Shown in pieces: positions 39,982-47,771 of a stretch of DNA of 61,852 nt. A model generated the notes under the pieces. It was not told the DNA's origin and did no database searches. It saw only the letters and a program-made list of their open reading frames with translations. Numbering within the stretch: position 1 is the first letter of the stretch; the number at the start of each line of letters is the position of its first letter. This DNA comes from an uncultured Collinsella sp. (GTDB lineage: Bacteria > Actinomycetota > Coriobacteriia > Coriobacteriales > Coriobacteriaceae), in assembly GCA_900540995.1 (NCBI GenBank), contig UQHO01000008.1, forward strand, positions 1 to 61,852, read 5' to 3'. The position numbers were made by a program, and so were the translations under genes.

Positions 39982-40623
39982 ATGAAGATCGCTCTGATCA
40001 ATGAGAACTCTCAGAACTCCAAGAACCCCATGATCGAGGCTGCCCTTAAGAAGGTTGTCGAGCCCATGGGCCACACCGTCTTTAACTACGGCATGTACGC
40101 CGACGCCGACTCCAAGCCCCTCACCTACGTTCAGAACGGCATCCTGGCGGCCGTGCTCCTCAACTCCGGCGCTGCCGACTACGTCGTGACCGGCTGCGGC
40201 ACTGGCGAGGGCGCCATGCTCGCCTGCAACTCCTTCCCCGGCGTGCTGTGCGGCCACGTTGCCGACCCGCTCGACGCCTACACCTTTGCCCAGGTCAATG
40301 ACGGCAACGCCGTCGCCATGCCCTTCGCTCTTAAGAACGGCTGGGGCCAGGAGCTCAACCTCGAGTACACCTTCGAGAAGCTCTTTGGCTTTGGTTCGGG
40401 CAACGGCTACCCCGCCGAGCGTGTTGAGCCCGAGCAGCGCAACAAGAAGATCCTCGACGGCGTGCGCGCTGTGACCATGCGTCCGCTCGTCGACGTCCTG
40501 GGCGAGATCGACCAGGACCTGGTGAAGGGCGCCCTGGCTGGCGAGCACTTCCAGGAGTACTTCTTCGCCAATGCCACCGATGAGGCCATCATCGCCAAGG
40601 TCAAGGAGCTCCTGAGTCTCTAA
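39982..40623 (+). CDS. dhuI: RpiB/LacAB-type isomerase (DhuI-like)
   Basis: A 213-residue sugar-acid isomerase of the RpiB family: MKIALINENSQ, AADYVVTGCGTGEGAMLACN with the active-site cysteine, and NAVAMPFALKNGWGQEL. The family includes DhuI, described for streptococcal glycosaminoglycan use, which isomerises 4-deoxy-5-hexosulose-uronate as a non-homologous replacement of KduI. Pairing with KduD/DhuD, and the absence of a kduI gene in the window, support that role here. RpiB/LacAB-type activity on phosphorylated sugars is the alternative. ATG 39982 follows GAAAGGTTAA. Confidence 0.75.
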   Translation: MKIALINENSQNSKNPMIEAALKKVVEPMGHTVFNYGMYADADSKPLTYVQNGILAAVLLNSGAADYVVTGCGTGEGAMLACNSFPGVLCGHVADPLDAYTFAQVNDGNAVAMPFALKNGWGQELNLEYTFEKLFGFGSGNGYPAERVEPEQRNKKILDGVRAVTMRPLVDVLGEIDQDLVKGALAGEHFQEYFFANATDEAIIAKVKELLSL

Positions 40624-40649
40624 TCGCACGACTCATTGCAGCTAACGCA

Positions 40650-40690
40650 AGCGGTGGTCGTCCCACGTACGGGACGACCACCGCTTTTTG
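40650..40690 (+). terminator. terminator after the isomerase gene
   Basis: AGCGGTGGTCGTCCC (40650-40664) pairs perfectly with GGGACGACCACCGCT (40671-40685), then TTTTTG. Confidence 0.9.
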
Positions 40691-40741
40691 CTATCTACCG
40701 ACTGACGCCACGGGGACAGGCCCCATGCACCAAGGGGTTAA

Positions 40742-42691
40742 CTAGAGCTCGCAGGCAACCCTGTAGCCATCGCCGATGGCGTCGCGGATGTTGCCGCACT
40801 TCTGGGCATCGCCCAGCACGTGGGTGGCAATGCCGGCAGCGGCAAGGTCGTCGGCCAACTTGGTATTGGGACGATAGCCCATGGCAAGCACCAGCGTATC
40901 GGCATCGGCGATGGTATGGACCTCGCCGTCCTTTTCGTAGCTGATGGTGTCCTCGGTAATCTCGGTCACCTTGGCCTCGGTCAGCACGTGAACGCCCTTG
41001 GAGAGCATGCGCGTGATGAGCACCGCGCGACCGGCACCGCCCTCGTTGGCGGCGAGCGTCTTAGTCATCTCGATGACGGTGACGTCGCGGTTGGCCGGCG
41101 ACAGGTCGTTGACCAGCGGGGCCAGGTAGTCGGCCGTCTCGCAGCCAACGGTGCCGCCGCCCACGATGACGATCTTCTTGCCCGGGAAAGCCTTGCCACC
41201 CAGCAGGTCGTCGGCCGTCATAACCTGCTTAAAGCCCTGCATGAATGCCGGAGCGATGGGCTCGGCACCATAAGCCAGGACGACCTCGTAGCCCGCGTAG
41301 TCACGCTGAATGTCCTCGGCAGTAAGCTCGGTGCCAAATACGCACTTCACGCCCGCCTCAGCAAGACGGCGATACTGGTACTTGATCACGCGGGTGAGTT
41401 CCTGCTTTGCCGGCGGAACGGCCGCGATGCGCATCTCGCCACCCGGTGCGTCCTGCTTATCCACGAGCACCACGTTGTGGCCGCGCTTGGCGGAAATGTA
41501 GGCAGCCTCCATGCCCGCAGGACCAGCGCCCACAACGAGCACGTTCTTGGCCTCGGCGGCAGGCTCGTAGCCAGCCTCGTCGCGCTCCACGTCCGGGTTG
41601 ACGGTACAGGAGATGCGCTTGCCGAACATGATGCCGTTCAGGCAGCGCAGGCAGCCGATGCAGGGGCGAATATCGTCGGCATTACCAGATGCGGCCTTAT
41701 TGCAGAACTCGGCATCGCACAGATTGGCGCGGCCCATCATGCAAATGTCGGCAGCGCCGTCCTCGATCAGCTCCTCGGCAATCCAGGCCTCGTTGATACG
41801 GCCGACGGTGGCGACGGGAATGTTGACGTGCTTTTTGATCTCGCGCGAGCAGGCGGCGTGCGAGGCCTGCTGGGTACCGGCGGCGGGAATCGCAGAGCCG
41901 CGCTTGATGGTGGTGCCGCCCGAGACATGAATCATGTCGACGCCGGCCTTCTCCAGGCGACGCGAGACGTAGATCATGTCGTTGAGGGTCAGACCGCCGT
42001 CGGTGTACTCATCGCCCGAGATGCGGACGTCGATGATAAAGTCCTTGCCGCAGCGCTCGCGAATCTCGGCGATGACCTCGAGCAGGAAGCGCATGCGGGC
42101 GTCGAGCGAGCCGCCGTACTCATCGGTGCGCTTGTTGTAGAGCGGAGTCAAAAAGCCGCCGAGCATACCGTGGGCGTGCGCCGCATGGACTTCGACGCCG
42201 TCGACGCCAGCCTTCTGCATACGCACGGCAGCGTCGCCAAACTGATGCGTGAGCTCGTGAATCTCATCGACCGTGATAGGACGCGGTGCCTCGCGGGCAT
42301 AGGACGGTCCCACGAAGGACGGAGCGATCAGGCGCGGCGTGCCCGGAATGTTAAAGGCCATGTAGGCGGGGTGGAAGAGCTGCGGCATGATCTTGCAGCC
42401 GTACTCGTGGACGGCTGCGGCGAGCTTTTCCCAGCCGGGGATAAACGTGTCGTCGTAGCAGCACATGTCACCCGGCAGATAGGTATAGGTGGGCTCGACC
42501 GTCACGACCTCGGTGATGATGAGGCCCACACCACCCTTGGCGCGGGCGCGGTAGTGGTCGACCAAGTCGTCGGTCACATAGCCATGATCGGCCAGGTTCG
42601 TGGATACCGGCGGCATAAAGACGCGGTTCTTGACCTCGGTCGTACCGACCTTGATCGGGCTAAAGAGCATCGGGTAGGCGGATGACTCCAT
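40742..42691 (-). CDS. old yellow enzyme / 2,4-dienoyl-CoA reductase-like flavoprotein
   Basis: A 649-residue reductase with three parts. Residues 1-370 form the FMN TIM barrel (PIKVGTTEVKNRVFMPP, HAAHAHGMLGGFLTPLYNKRTDEYGGS). A 4Fe-4S site follows (CIGCLRC and later C in RISCTVNPD). FAD and NAD(P) domains follow with VLVVGAGPAGMEAA and IVIVGGGTVGCE. This is the build of FadH, trimethylamine dehydrogenase and BaiCD/BaiH-type gut enoate reductases, so it may reduce an unsaturated xenobiotic or bile acid intermediate. Substrate unassigned. ATG 42691 follows AAAGGAAG. It appears monocistronic and not related to uronates. Confidence 0.8.
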   Translation of the reverse strand: MESSAYPMLFSPIKVGTTEVKNRVFMPPVSTNLADHGYVTDDLVDHYRARAKGGVGLIITEVVTVEPTYTYLPGDMCCYDDTFIPGWEKLAAAVHEYGCKIMPQLFHPAYMAFNIPGTPRLIAPSFVGPSYAREAPRPITVDEIHELTHQFGDAAVRMQKAGVDGVEVHAAHAHGMLGGFLTPLYNKRTDEYGGSLDARMRFLLEVIAEIRERCGKDFIIDVRISGDEYTDGGLTLNDMIYVSRRLEKAGVDMIHVSGGTTIKRGSAIPAAGTQQASHAACSREIKKHVNIPVATVGRINEAWIAEELIEDGAADICMMGRANLCDAEFCNKAASGNADDIRPCIGCLRCLNGIMFGKRISCTVNPDVERDEAGYEPAAEAKNVLVVGAGPAGMEAAYISAKRGHNVVLVDKQDAPGGEMRIAAVPPAKQELTRVIKYQYRRLAEAGVKCVFGTELTAEDIQRDYAGYEVVLAYGAEPIAPAFMQGFKQVMTADDLLGGKAFPGKKIVIVGGGTVGCETADYLAPLVNDLSPANRDVTVIEMTKTLAANEGGAGRAVLITRMLSKGVHVLTEAKVTEITEDTISYEKDGEVHTIADADTLVLAMGYRPNTKLADDLAAAGIATHVLGDAQKCGNIRDAIGDGYRVACEL

Positions 42692-42809
42692 ACAGGCTTC
42701 CTTTCGTTTGAGCCGCTCGGCGGCAGTTGCTAACGTACCTATCGTATCAGTATCCGCCGCATTCGCACTCGCTCGCACTCCCCACCTTCAATCCCGACCC
42801 TCACAAAAA

Positions 42810-42876
42810 AGTTGCGGTGGAATACGGAGTAGATGAGGCCTTTGACAGGCAAAACAGTCCGTATTTCACCGCAACT
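42810..42876. repeat. hairpin repeat family C, copy 3
   Basis: AGTTGCGGTGGAATACGGA (42810-42828) and the complement (42858-42876, one mismatch), with GAGGCCTTTGACAG in the loop. It is nearly identical to the copy at 51219-51285; the two bracket the kdp locus. Confidence 0.85.
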
Positions 42877-42939
42877 GATGGGCGGAGTGGAATTGAGGGC
42901 TCAGGTAGTCAGTCATGCCCTCATCCGCCACTCCCTCAC

Positions 42940-43530
42940 CTACAGCGCGCCGTCCAGCATAAGGTTCACCTTGAGCACGTTGACCGTGGGCTCGCCGAAG
43001 ACGCCCAGGAATCGGCCCTTGGTGCACCGGGCGATGATCTCGCGCACCTCGCCTTCGCTCTTGCCCGTGGCCTTGGCAAGGCGCGGGACCTGGTACTCGG
43101 CGGCATCCGGAGAGATCTCCGGGTCGAGGCCGGACCCCGAACACGTCACCAGGTCGACGGGCACAGCGTCCATATCGGCATCGGGGTTGGCGGCGCGGAT
43201 CTTCTTCACGCGCGCATCCACAAGCTGCCGATACTCATCACTCGCCGGGGACAAATTGGACGGGGCACCATACGCCATGAGCCCGCCATCTTCGCCTTCG
43301 ACAATTGACACGTTCTGGATACGACCCCACATGTGGGCTTCGTCATCGAAGTTCTGGCCGATGAGCTCGGAACCCACAACCTTGCCGTCGACCGTAATGA
43401 GCGAACCGTTCGCCTGATACGGGAACGCAACCTGGGAGATGCCGGTCACGACGAGCGTATAGCCCAGGCCGCAGACAACGGTAAACAGCGCGAACACGCC
43501 CAGTGCGCGCGATGCAACACCTTTGAACAT
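42940..43530 (-). CDS. kdpC: potassium-transporting ATPase subunit KdpC
   Basis: A 196-residue membrane protein with one N-terminal helix (ALGVFALFTVVCGLGYTLVV) and an extracytoplasmic domain; LVTCSGSGLDPEIS and the end VNVLKVNLMLDG are family motifs. KdpC helps couple the ATPase KdpB to the channel-like KdpA. ATG 43530 follows GGAGGT. It is the last gene of kdpFABC, starting 12 bases after kdpB ends. Confidence 0.93.
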   Translation of the reverse strand: MFKGVASRALGVFALFTVVCGLGYTLVVTGISQVAFPYQANGSLITVDGKVVGSELIGQNFDDEAHMWGRIQNVSIVEGEDGGLMAYGAPSNLSPASDEYRQLVDARVKKIRAANPDADMDAVPVDLVTCSGSGLDPEISPDAAEYQVPRLAKATGKSEGEVREIIARCTKGRFLGVFGEPTVNVLKVNLMLDGAL

Positions 43531-43542
43531 ACAAACCTCCAC

Positions 43543-45597
43543 TTACATAATGCCGCAGAACGCGAGCAGCATGTCGATGAGCTTGATGAATACGAACGGG
43601 GCAACGATGCCGCCCAGACCCCACACGAGCAGGTTGTGGGTCAGCAGCTGTCCGGACGGGACCTCGCGGTACTTAACGCCCTTCAGCGCGGCCGGGATCA
43701 GCGCGACGATAACGAGCGCGTTATAGATGATGGCCGAAAGAACCGCGGACAGCGGGCTTGCCAGACCAAGGATGTTGAGCGCGCCAAGGCCCGGGTAGAT
43801 CGGCGAAAACAGGGCCGGGATGATAGCGAAGTACTTCGCCATGTCGTTGGCCACCGAGAAGGTCGTGAGCGAACCGCGGGTCATGAGCAGCTGCTTGCCG
43901 ATACGCACGACCTCGATGAGCTTGGTAGGGCTGGAGTCGAGGTCGACCATGTTGCCGGCCTCCTTGGCAGCCTGGGTGCCCGTGTTCATGGCCACGGCGA
44001 CGTCGGCCTGGGCCAGAGCGGGCGCGTCGTTGGTGCCGTCACCGGTCATGGCGACCAGGTGCCCCTCACGCTGGAACTCGCGGATCTTCTCGAGCTTGCC
44101 TTCAGGGGTGGCCTCGGCCAGGAAGTCGTCAACGCCGGCCTCGGCGGCGATTGCCGCGGCGGTGAGCGGGTTGTCGCCCGTCACCATTATGGTCTTGATA
44201 CCCATGCGGCGCAGGTCGGCGAACTTCTCCTTAACGCCGGACTTGATGATGTCCTTAAGGTACACAACGCCCAGCACACGGCAGTTCTTGGTCACGACCA
44301 GCGGGGTGCCGCCGGCCTTGGCGATGCGCTCGACGGCCTCGTCGCACTCCTGGGAGAACACGCCGCCGGCTGCCTCCACATAAGTGCGCACGGAATCGGC
44401 GGCGCCCTTGCGGATCTCATTGCCCTCGTAGTTCACGCCGGACATACGCGTTGCCGCGGTGAACGGGATGAACTCCATACCCTTATCCTCGAGCGTGCGA
44501 CCGCGCAGACCGAACTGCTCCTTGGCGAGCACGACGATGGAACGACCCTCGGGGGTCTCGTCGGCCAGCGAGGAAAGCTGGGCGGCATCGGCCAGCTCCG
44601 CGGGATCGATGCCGTCGACCGGGATGAACTCGGCGGCTTGGCGGTTACCCAGGGTGATGGTGCCGGTCTTGTCGAGCATGAGGATGTCGACGTCGCCGGC
44701 GGCCTCGATGGCACGGCCGGACATGGCCAGCACGTTGGCCTCGTTCAGACGGCTCATGCCGGCGATGCCGATGGCGGAAAGAAGGGCGCCGATGGTAGTA
44801 GGAGCCAGGCACACGAGCAGCGCCACGAGCGTGGTCACGGCCGTGGGGTTGTCCATGCCGTTAAGGCCGACCGAGAAGCAGGAGTAACAATACAGGGCCA
44901 GTGTGACCAGGATAAAGACGATGGAGAGGGCCACCAGGAAGATCTCCAGAGCGATCTCGTTAGGGGTCTTCTTGCGCGCGGCACCCTCGACCATCGCGAT
45001 CATCTTGTCCAGGAAGCTCTGGCCGGGCTCACTGGAGATCTTGACGATGATCCAATCGGACAGCACCGTGGTACCGCCGGTAACGGCAGAGCGGTCGCCG
45101 CCGGCCTCGCGGACCACGGGGGCGGACTCGCCGGTGATGGCGGACTCGTCAACGGAGGCAGCGCCCTCGATGACGTCGCCATCGCCGGGAATCTGCTCGC
45201 CGGCGCGTACGATCACCAGGTCGCCGCGCGTAAGCTCGGTGCCGGGAACGACGGTGAAGTGTTCCTTGTCCTTAACGGACTCGATGCGATGGGCCTCGAC
45301 ATCCTTCTTGGCCGCACGCAGGGAATCGGCCTGAGCCTTACCGCGGCCCTCGGCAAGCGCCTCGGCGAAGTTCGAGAACAGGTCGGTGAGCCACAGGATG
45401 ACCGCGATGGCGACCACATGGTAGGTGGGCACACCCGCGTCCTGCACACCGAAGATGGAAGCGACGGCCAGGACGGAGGTCATGACGGCGGAAAGCCACA
45501 CCAGGAACATGACCGGGTTTTGAATCTGGACGCGAGGATTCAGCTTGGCAAACGAGTCGCGGACCGCGCGGCCCATCATGTCTTTTTGCATAGTCAT
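43543..45597 (-). CDS. kdpB: potassium-transporting P-type ATPase subunit KdpB
   Basis: A 684-residue P-type ATPase that powers high-affinity K+ uptake. Seen: the TGES loop in AITGESAPV, the phosphorylation motif DKTGTITLG, the KGA-type nucleotide site (IRKGAADSV) and TGDGTNDAPALAQADVA; seven or so membrane helices. ATG 45597 is preceded by GGAGGG; an ATG two codons on is possible. It lies 16 bases after kdpA. Confidence 0.95.
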   Translation of the reverse strand: MTMQKDMMGRAVRDSFAKLNPRVQIQNPVMFLVWLSAVMTSVLAVASIFGVQDAGVPTYHVVAIAVILWLTDLFSNFAEALAEGRGKAQADSLRAAKKDVEAHRIESVKDKEHFTVVPGTELTRGDLVIVRAGEQIPGDGDVIEGAASVDESAITGESAPVVREAGGDRSAVTGGTTVLSDWIIVKISSEPGQSFLDKMIAMVEGAARKKTPNEIALEIFLVALSIVFILVTLALYCYSCFSVGLNGMDNPTAVTTLVALLVCLAPTTIGALLSAIGIAGMSRLNEANVLAMSGRAIEAAGDVDILMLDKTGTITLGNRQAAEFIPVDGIDPAELADAAQLSSLADETPEGRSIVVLAKEQFGLRGRTLEDKGMEFIPFTAATRMSGVNYEGNEIRKGAADSVRTYVEAAGGVFSQECDEAVERIAKAGGTPLVVTKNCRVLGVVYLKDIIKSGVKEKFADLRRMGIKTIMVTGDNPLTAAAIAAEAGVDDFLAEATPEGKLEKIREFQREGHLVAMTGDGTNDAPALAQADVAVAMNTGTQAAKEAGNMVDLDSSPTKLIEVVRIGKQLLMTRGSLTTFSVANDMAKYFAIIPALFSPIYPGLGALNILGLASPLSAVLSAIIYNALVIVALIPAALKGVKYREVPSGQLLTHNLLVWGLGGIVAPFVFIKLIDMLLAFCGIM

Positions 45598-45613
45598 AAA
45601 TCTGCGCCCTCCT

Positions 45614-47437
45614 TTACGCAATCATCTGGAAGAACTCGGCAACGGGGCCAAGCGCCAGGGCCGGGAAGAAGCTCAGGGCACCGATCAGCAGAACGATGAA
45701 CACGAGCAGGAATACGAACATGCCGTTGGTGGTAGACAGGGTACCGGCGCTCTCGGCGACCTTACCCTTCTTGGCCAGCGAGCCGGCGATAGCCAGCGTA
45801 CCGATGATGGGCATGAAGCGGGCGAACAGCATCTCGAGGCCGAGCATGACGTTGATCCAGGGAATGTTGCAGTTCATGCCTGCAAACGCCGAGCCGTTGT
45901 TGCCGCCGCATGAGGTGAAGGCATACAGCACCTCGGAGAAGCCGTGCGCGCCACCATTGTTGAGCTGGTCGGCAAGACCGGGCACCATGCAGGCGATGGC
46001 CGAACACACCAGAATGGCAAACGGAGTTGCCAGGCACAGGACAACTGCCCAGCGCATCTCGCCCGGCTCGATCTTCTTGCCCAGGAACTCAGGCGTGCGT
46101 CCGACCATGAGGCCGGCGATGAACACTGTGAGGATGGCGAAGCCGATCATGCCGTACAGGCCGCAGCCCACGCCGCCGAAGACGACCTCGCCCAGAGCCA
46201 TCTGGAGCATCTGGACAAAACCGCCCAGCGGGGTGTAGGAGTCGTGCATGGAGTTAACCGAGCCGTTGGAAGCAGCCGTCGTGAAAGCGGACCAGGTGGA
46301 AGAGGAGGCGATACCGAATCGGCTCTCCTTGCCCTCCATGTTGCCGCCAGCCTGGCCATCGGTCATCTCGATGTTGACCGCGCCGCCATCTGCCAGCTGC
46401 GGGGTGCCCGCATGCTCGTTGAGGGCGATGATGCCGGCGAAGATCACCAGCAGGATGAACATGGCGGCAAAGATGGCCTTGCCCTGCTTGGTGTTTTTGA
46501 CGCCGATACCGAAGGTGAAGCAACAGGCGGCCGGGATCAGCAGCAGGCTGGTCATCTCGATGATGTTGGTGAAGGCACTGGGGTTCTCATACGGATGAGC
46601 GGAGTTCACTCCGAAGAAGCCTCCGCCGTTGGTGCCGGACTGCTTGATGGCGACCTGAGGAGCCGCGGGACCCTGGGGCAGGAACTGCTCGGTGACCACG
46701 CGCGCGCCCTCGACAACCTTGCCGTCGACCTTGACCGTGTCGCCCTCAATCTGGGCGCCGTCGATGACGCTCCAGCCGCCGTCTGCATTAGGCTGGACAG
46801 CGACGGGCTCTACGAGCTCAGCCTTCTGAGCCGGCTGGAAGTTGGAGATGACGCCACCGGCAGCCAGGCAGATGCCGAACACGAGGTTCAGCGGGATGAG
46901 CACATACAGGACGGTGCGGGTGAGGTCGACCCAGAAGGAACCCAGACCCTGCTCCTTGACCTGACGGAAGCCGCGGATCAGCGCGAACATGACCGCGATA
47001 CCGGTGCCGGCGGAAACGAAGTTCTGCACGGTGAGACCCATGAACTGCACAAGGTAGGACAGGGTGGTCTCACCGGAGTAGGACTGCCAGTTGGTGTTGG
47101 TTATGAAGGAAGCAGCCGTATTGAACGACAGGTCCCATGACACACCCGGCAGGTGCTGGGGATTGCCTGGCAAGAAGGACTGAAGCGCCTGGAGTGCCAC
47201 AAGAGTCACGAGGCCGATCCCCGAAAAGACCAGCACGCTCGCCAGATAGCGCCTACACCCCATCTGTTCTGCCGCGTCGATGCGAAGCAGACGATAGACG
47301 CCACGCTCCACAGGAGCAATCACAGGCGACAGGAACGTATGCTCACCATCCATGATATGGGCCATGAACCGACCGAGCGGAACGGCCAGGACGACGAGTA
47401 CGGCAAAGTACAAGATGTACTGAATCGCAGCGTCCAT
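45614..47437 (-). CDS. kdpA: potassium-transporting ATPase subunit KdpA
   Basis: A 607-residue membrane protein related to K+ channels, with ten or so helices and four degenerate selectivity loops (for example NTAASFITNTNWQSYSGE and TSCGGNNGSAFAG). It binds and conducts K+ for KdpB. An extra soluble stretch of about 60 residues (near 215-280, PVAVQPNADGGWSVIDGAQI) is seen in many actinobacterial or clostridial forms. It follows kdpF by 3 bases. Confidence 0.95.
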   Translation of the reverse strand: MDAAIQYILYFAVLVVLAVPLGRFMAHIMDGEHTFLSPVIAPVERGVYRLLRIDAAEQMGCRRYLASVLVFSGIGLVTLVALQALQSFLPGNPQHLPGVSWDLSFNTAASFITNTNWQSYSGETTLSYLVQFMGLTVQNFVSAGTGIAVMFALIRGFRQVKEQGLGSFWVDLTRTVLYVLIPLNLVFGICLAAGGVISNFQPAQKAELVEPVAVQPNADGGWSVIDGAQIEGDTVKVDGKVVEGARVVTEQFLPQGPAAPQVAIKQSGTNGGGFFGVNSAHPYENPSAFTNIIEMTSLLLIPAACCFTFGIGVKNTKQGKAIFAAMFILLVIFAGIIALNEHAGTPQLADGGAVNIEMTDGQAGGNMEGKESRFGIASSSTWSAFTTAASNGSVNSMHDSYTPLGGFVQMLQMALGEVVFGGVGCGLYGMIGFAILTVFIAGLMVGRTPEFLGKKIEPGEMRWAVVLCLATPFAILVCSAIACMVPGLADQLNNGGAHGFSEVLYAFTSCGGNNGSAFAGMNCNIPWINVMLGLEMLFARFMPIIGTLAIAGSLAKKGKVAESAGTLSTTNGMFVFLLVFIVLLIGALSFFPALALGPVAEFFQMIA

Positions 47438-47440
47438 AGT

Positions 47441-47527
47441 TTACGAATCACTCCTCATCAGAATGTAGATGTAATAGATAAGAAGTCCAATGCAGACGAC
47501 TCCGATGATGGGAATGAGGATGTCCAT
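47441..47527 (-). CDS. kdpF: KdpF small subunit
   Basis: A 28-residue single-helix peptide (MDILIPIIGVVCIGLLIYYI and a short basic/acidic tail) immediately ahead of kdpA, three bases apart. KdpF stabilises the KdpABC complex. ATG 47527 follows AAAGGGGCGG. Confidence 0.88.
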   Translation of the reverse strand: MDILIPIIGVVCIGLLIYYIYILMRSDS

Positions 47528-47641
47528 TTACCGCCCCTTTCACACGCGGTCCGATGTCTCGGACGCCTGCCCTCGCAAGCGTCTGGGGACAGTAAACGCT
47601 TCTAGGGATTAAAGAGGCGTGAGGGCCGGGGCTCACGTCCT

Positions 47642-47660
47642 TAAGATGCCGTAAAGATGC
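47642..47660. promoter_or_regulatory. candidate KdpE-binding direct repeat
   Basis: TAAGATGC (47642-47649) and AAAGATGC (47653-47660) recur at 11-bp spacing between divergent kdpF and kdpD, as OmpR-type regulators favour. TATACT at 47694-47699 could be the kdpD -10. Confidence 0.45.
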
Positions 47661-47771
47661 AGGTAGAAAGCACTATTGCAGCTGCAGTGCGCCTATACTC
47701 GACCTCGCGAGCATACAGTGGCGTCCTCACCGCGTATGCACGCATGGGCAACACTTCAGAAAGGCTACGCT

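Noticed and set aside
40742..42691. old yellow enzyme as a pectin-regulon member
   Set aside because: No LacI- or GntR-type box in front of it, separated by a strong terminator from dhuI and on the other strand.
43333..45699. 788-codon open frame on the plus strand
   Set aside because: Complementary to kdpC and kdpB, with low-complexity His/Asp/Gly-rich translation; no family seen.
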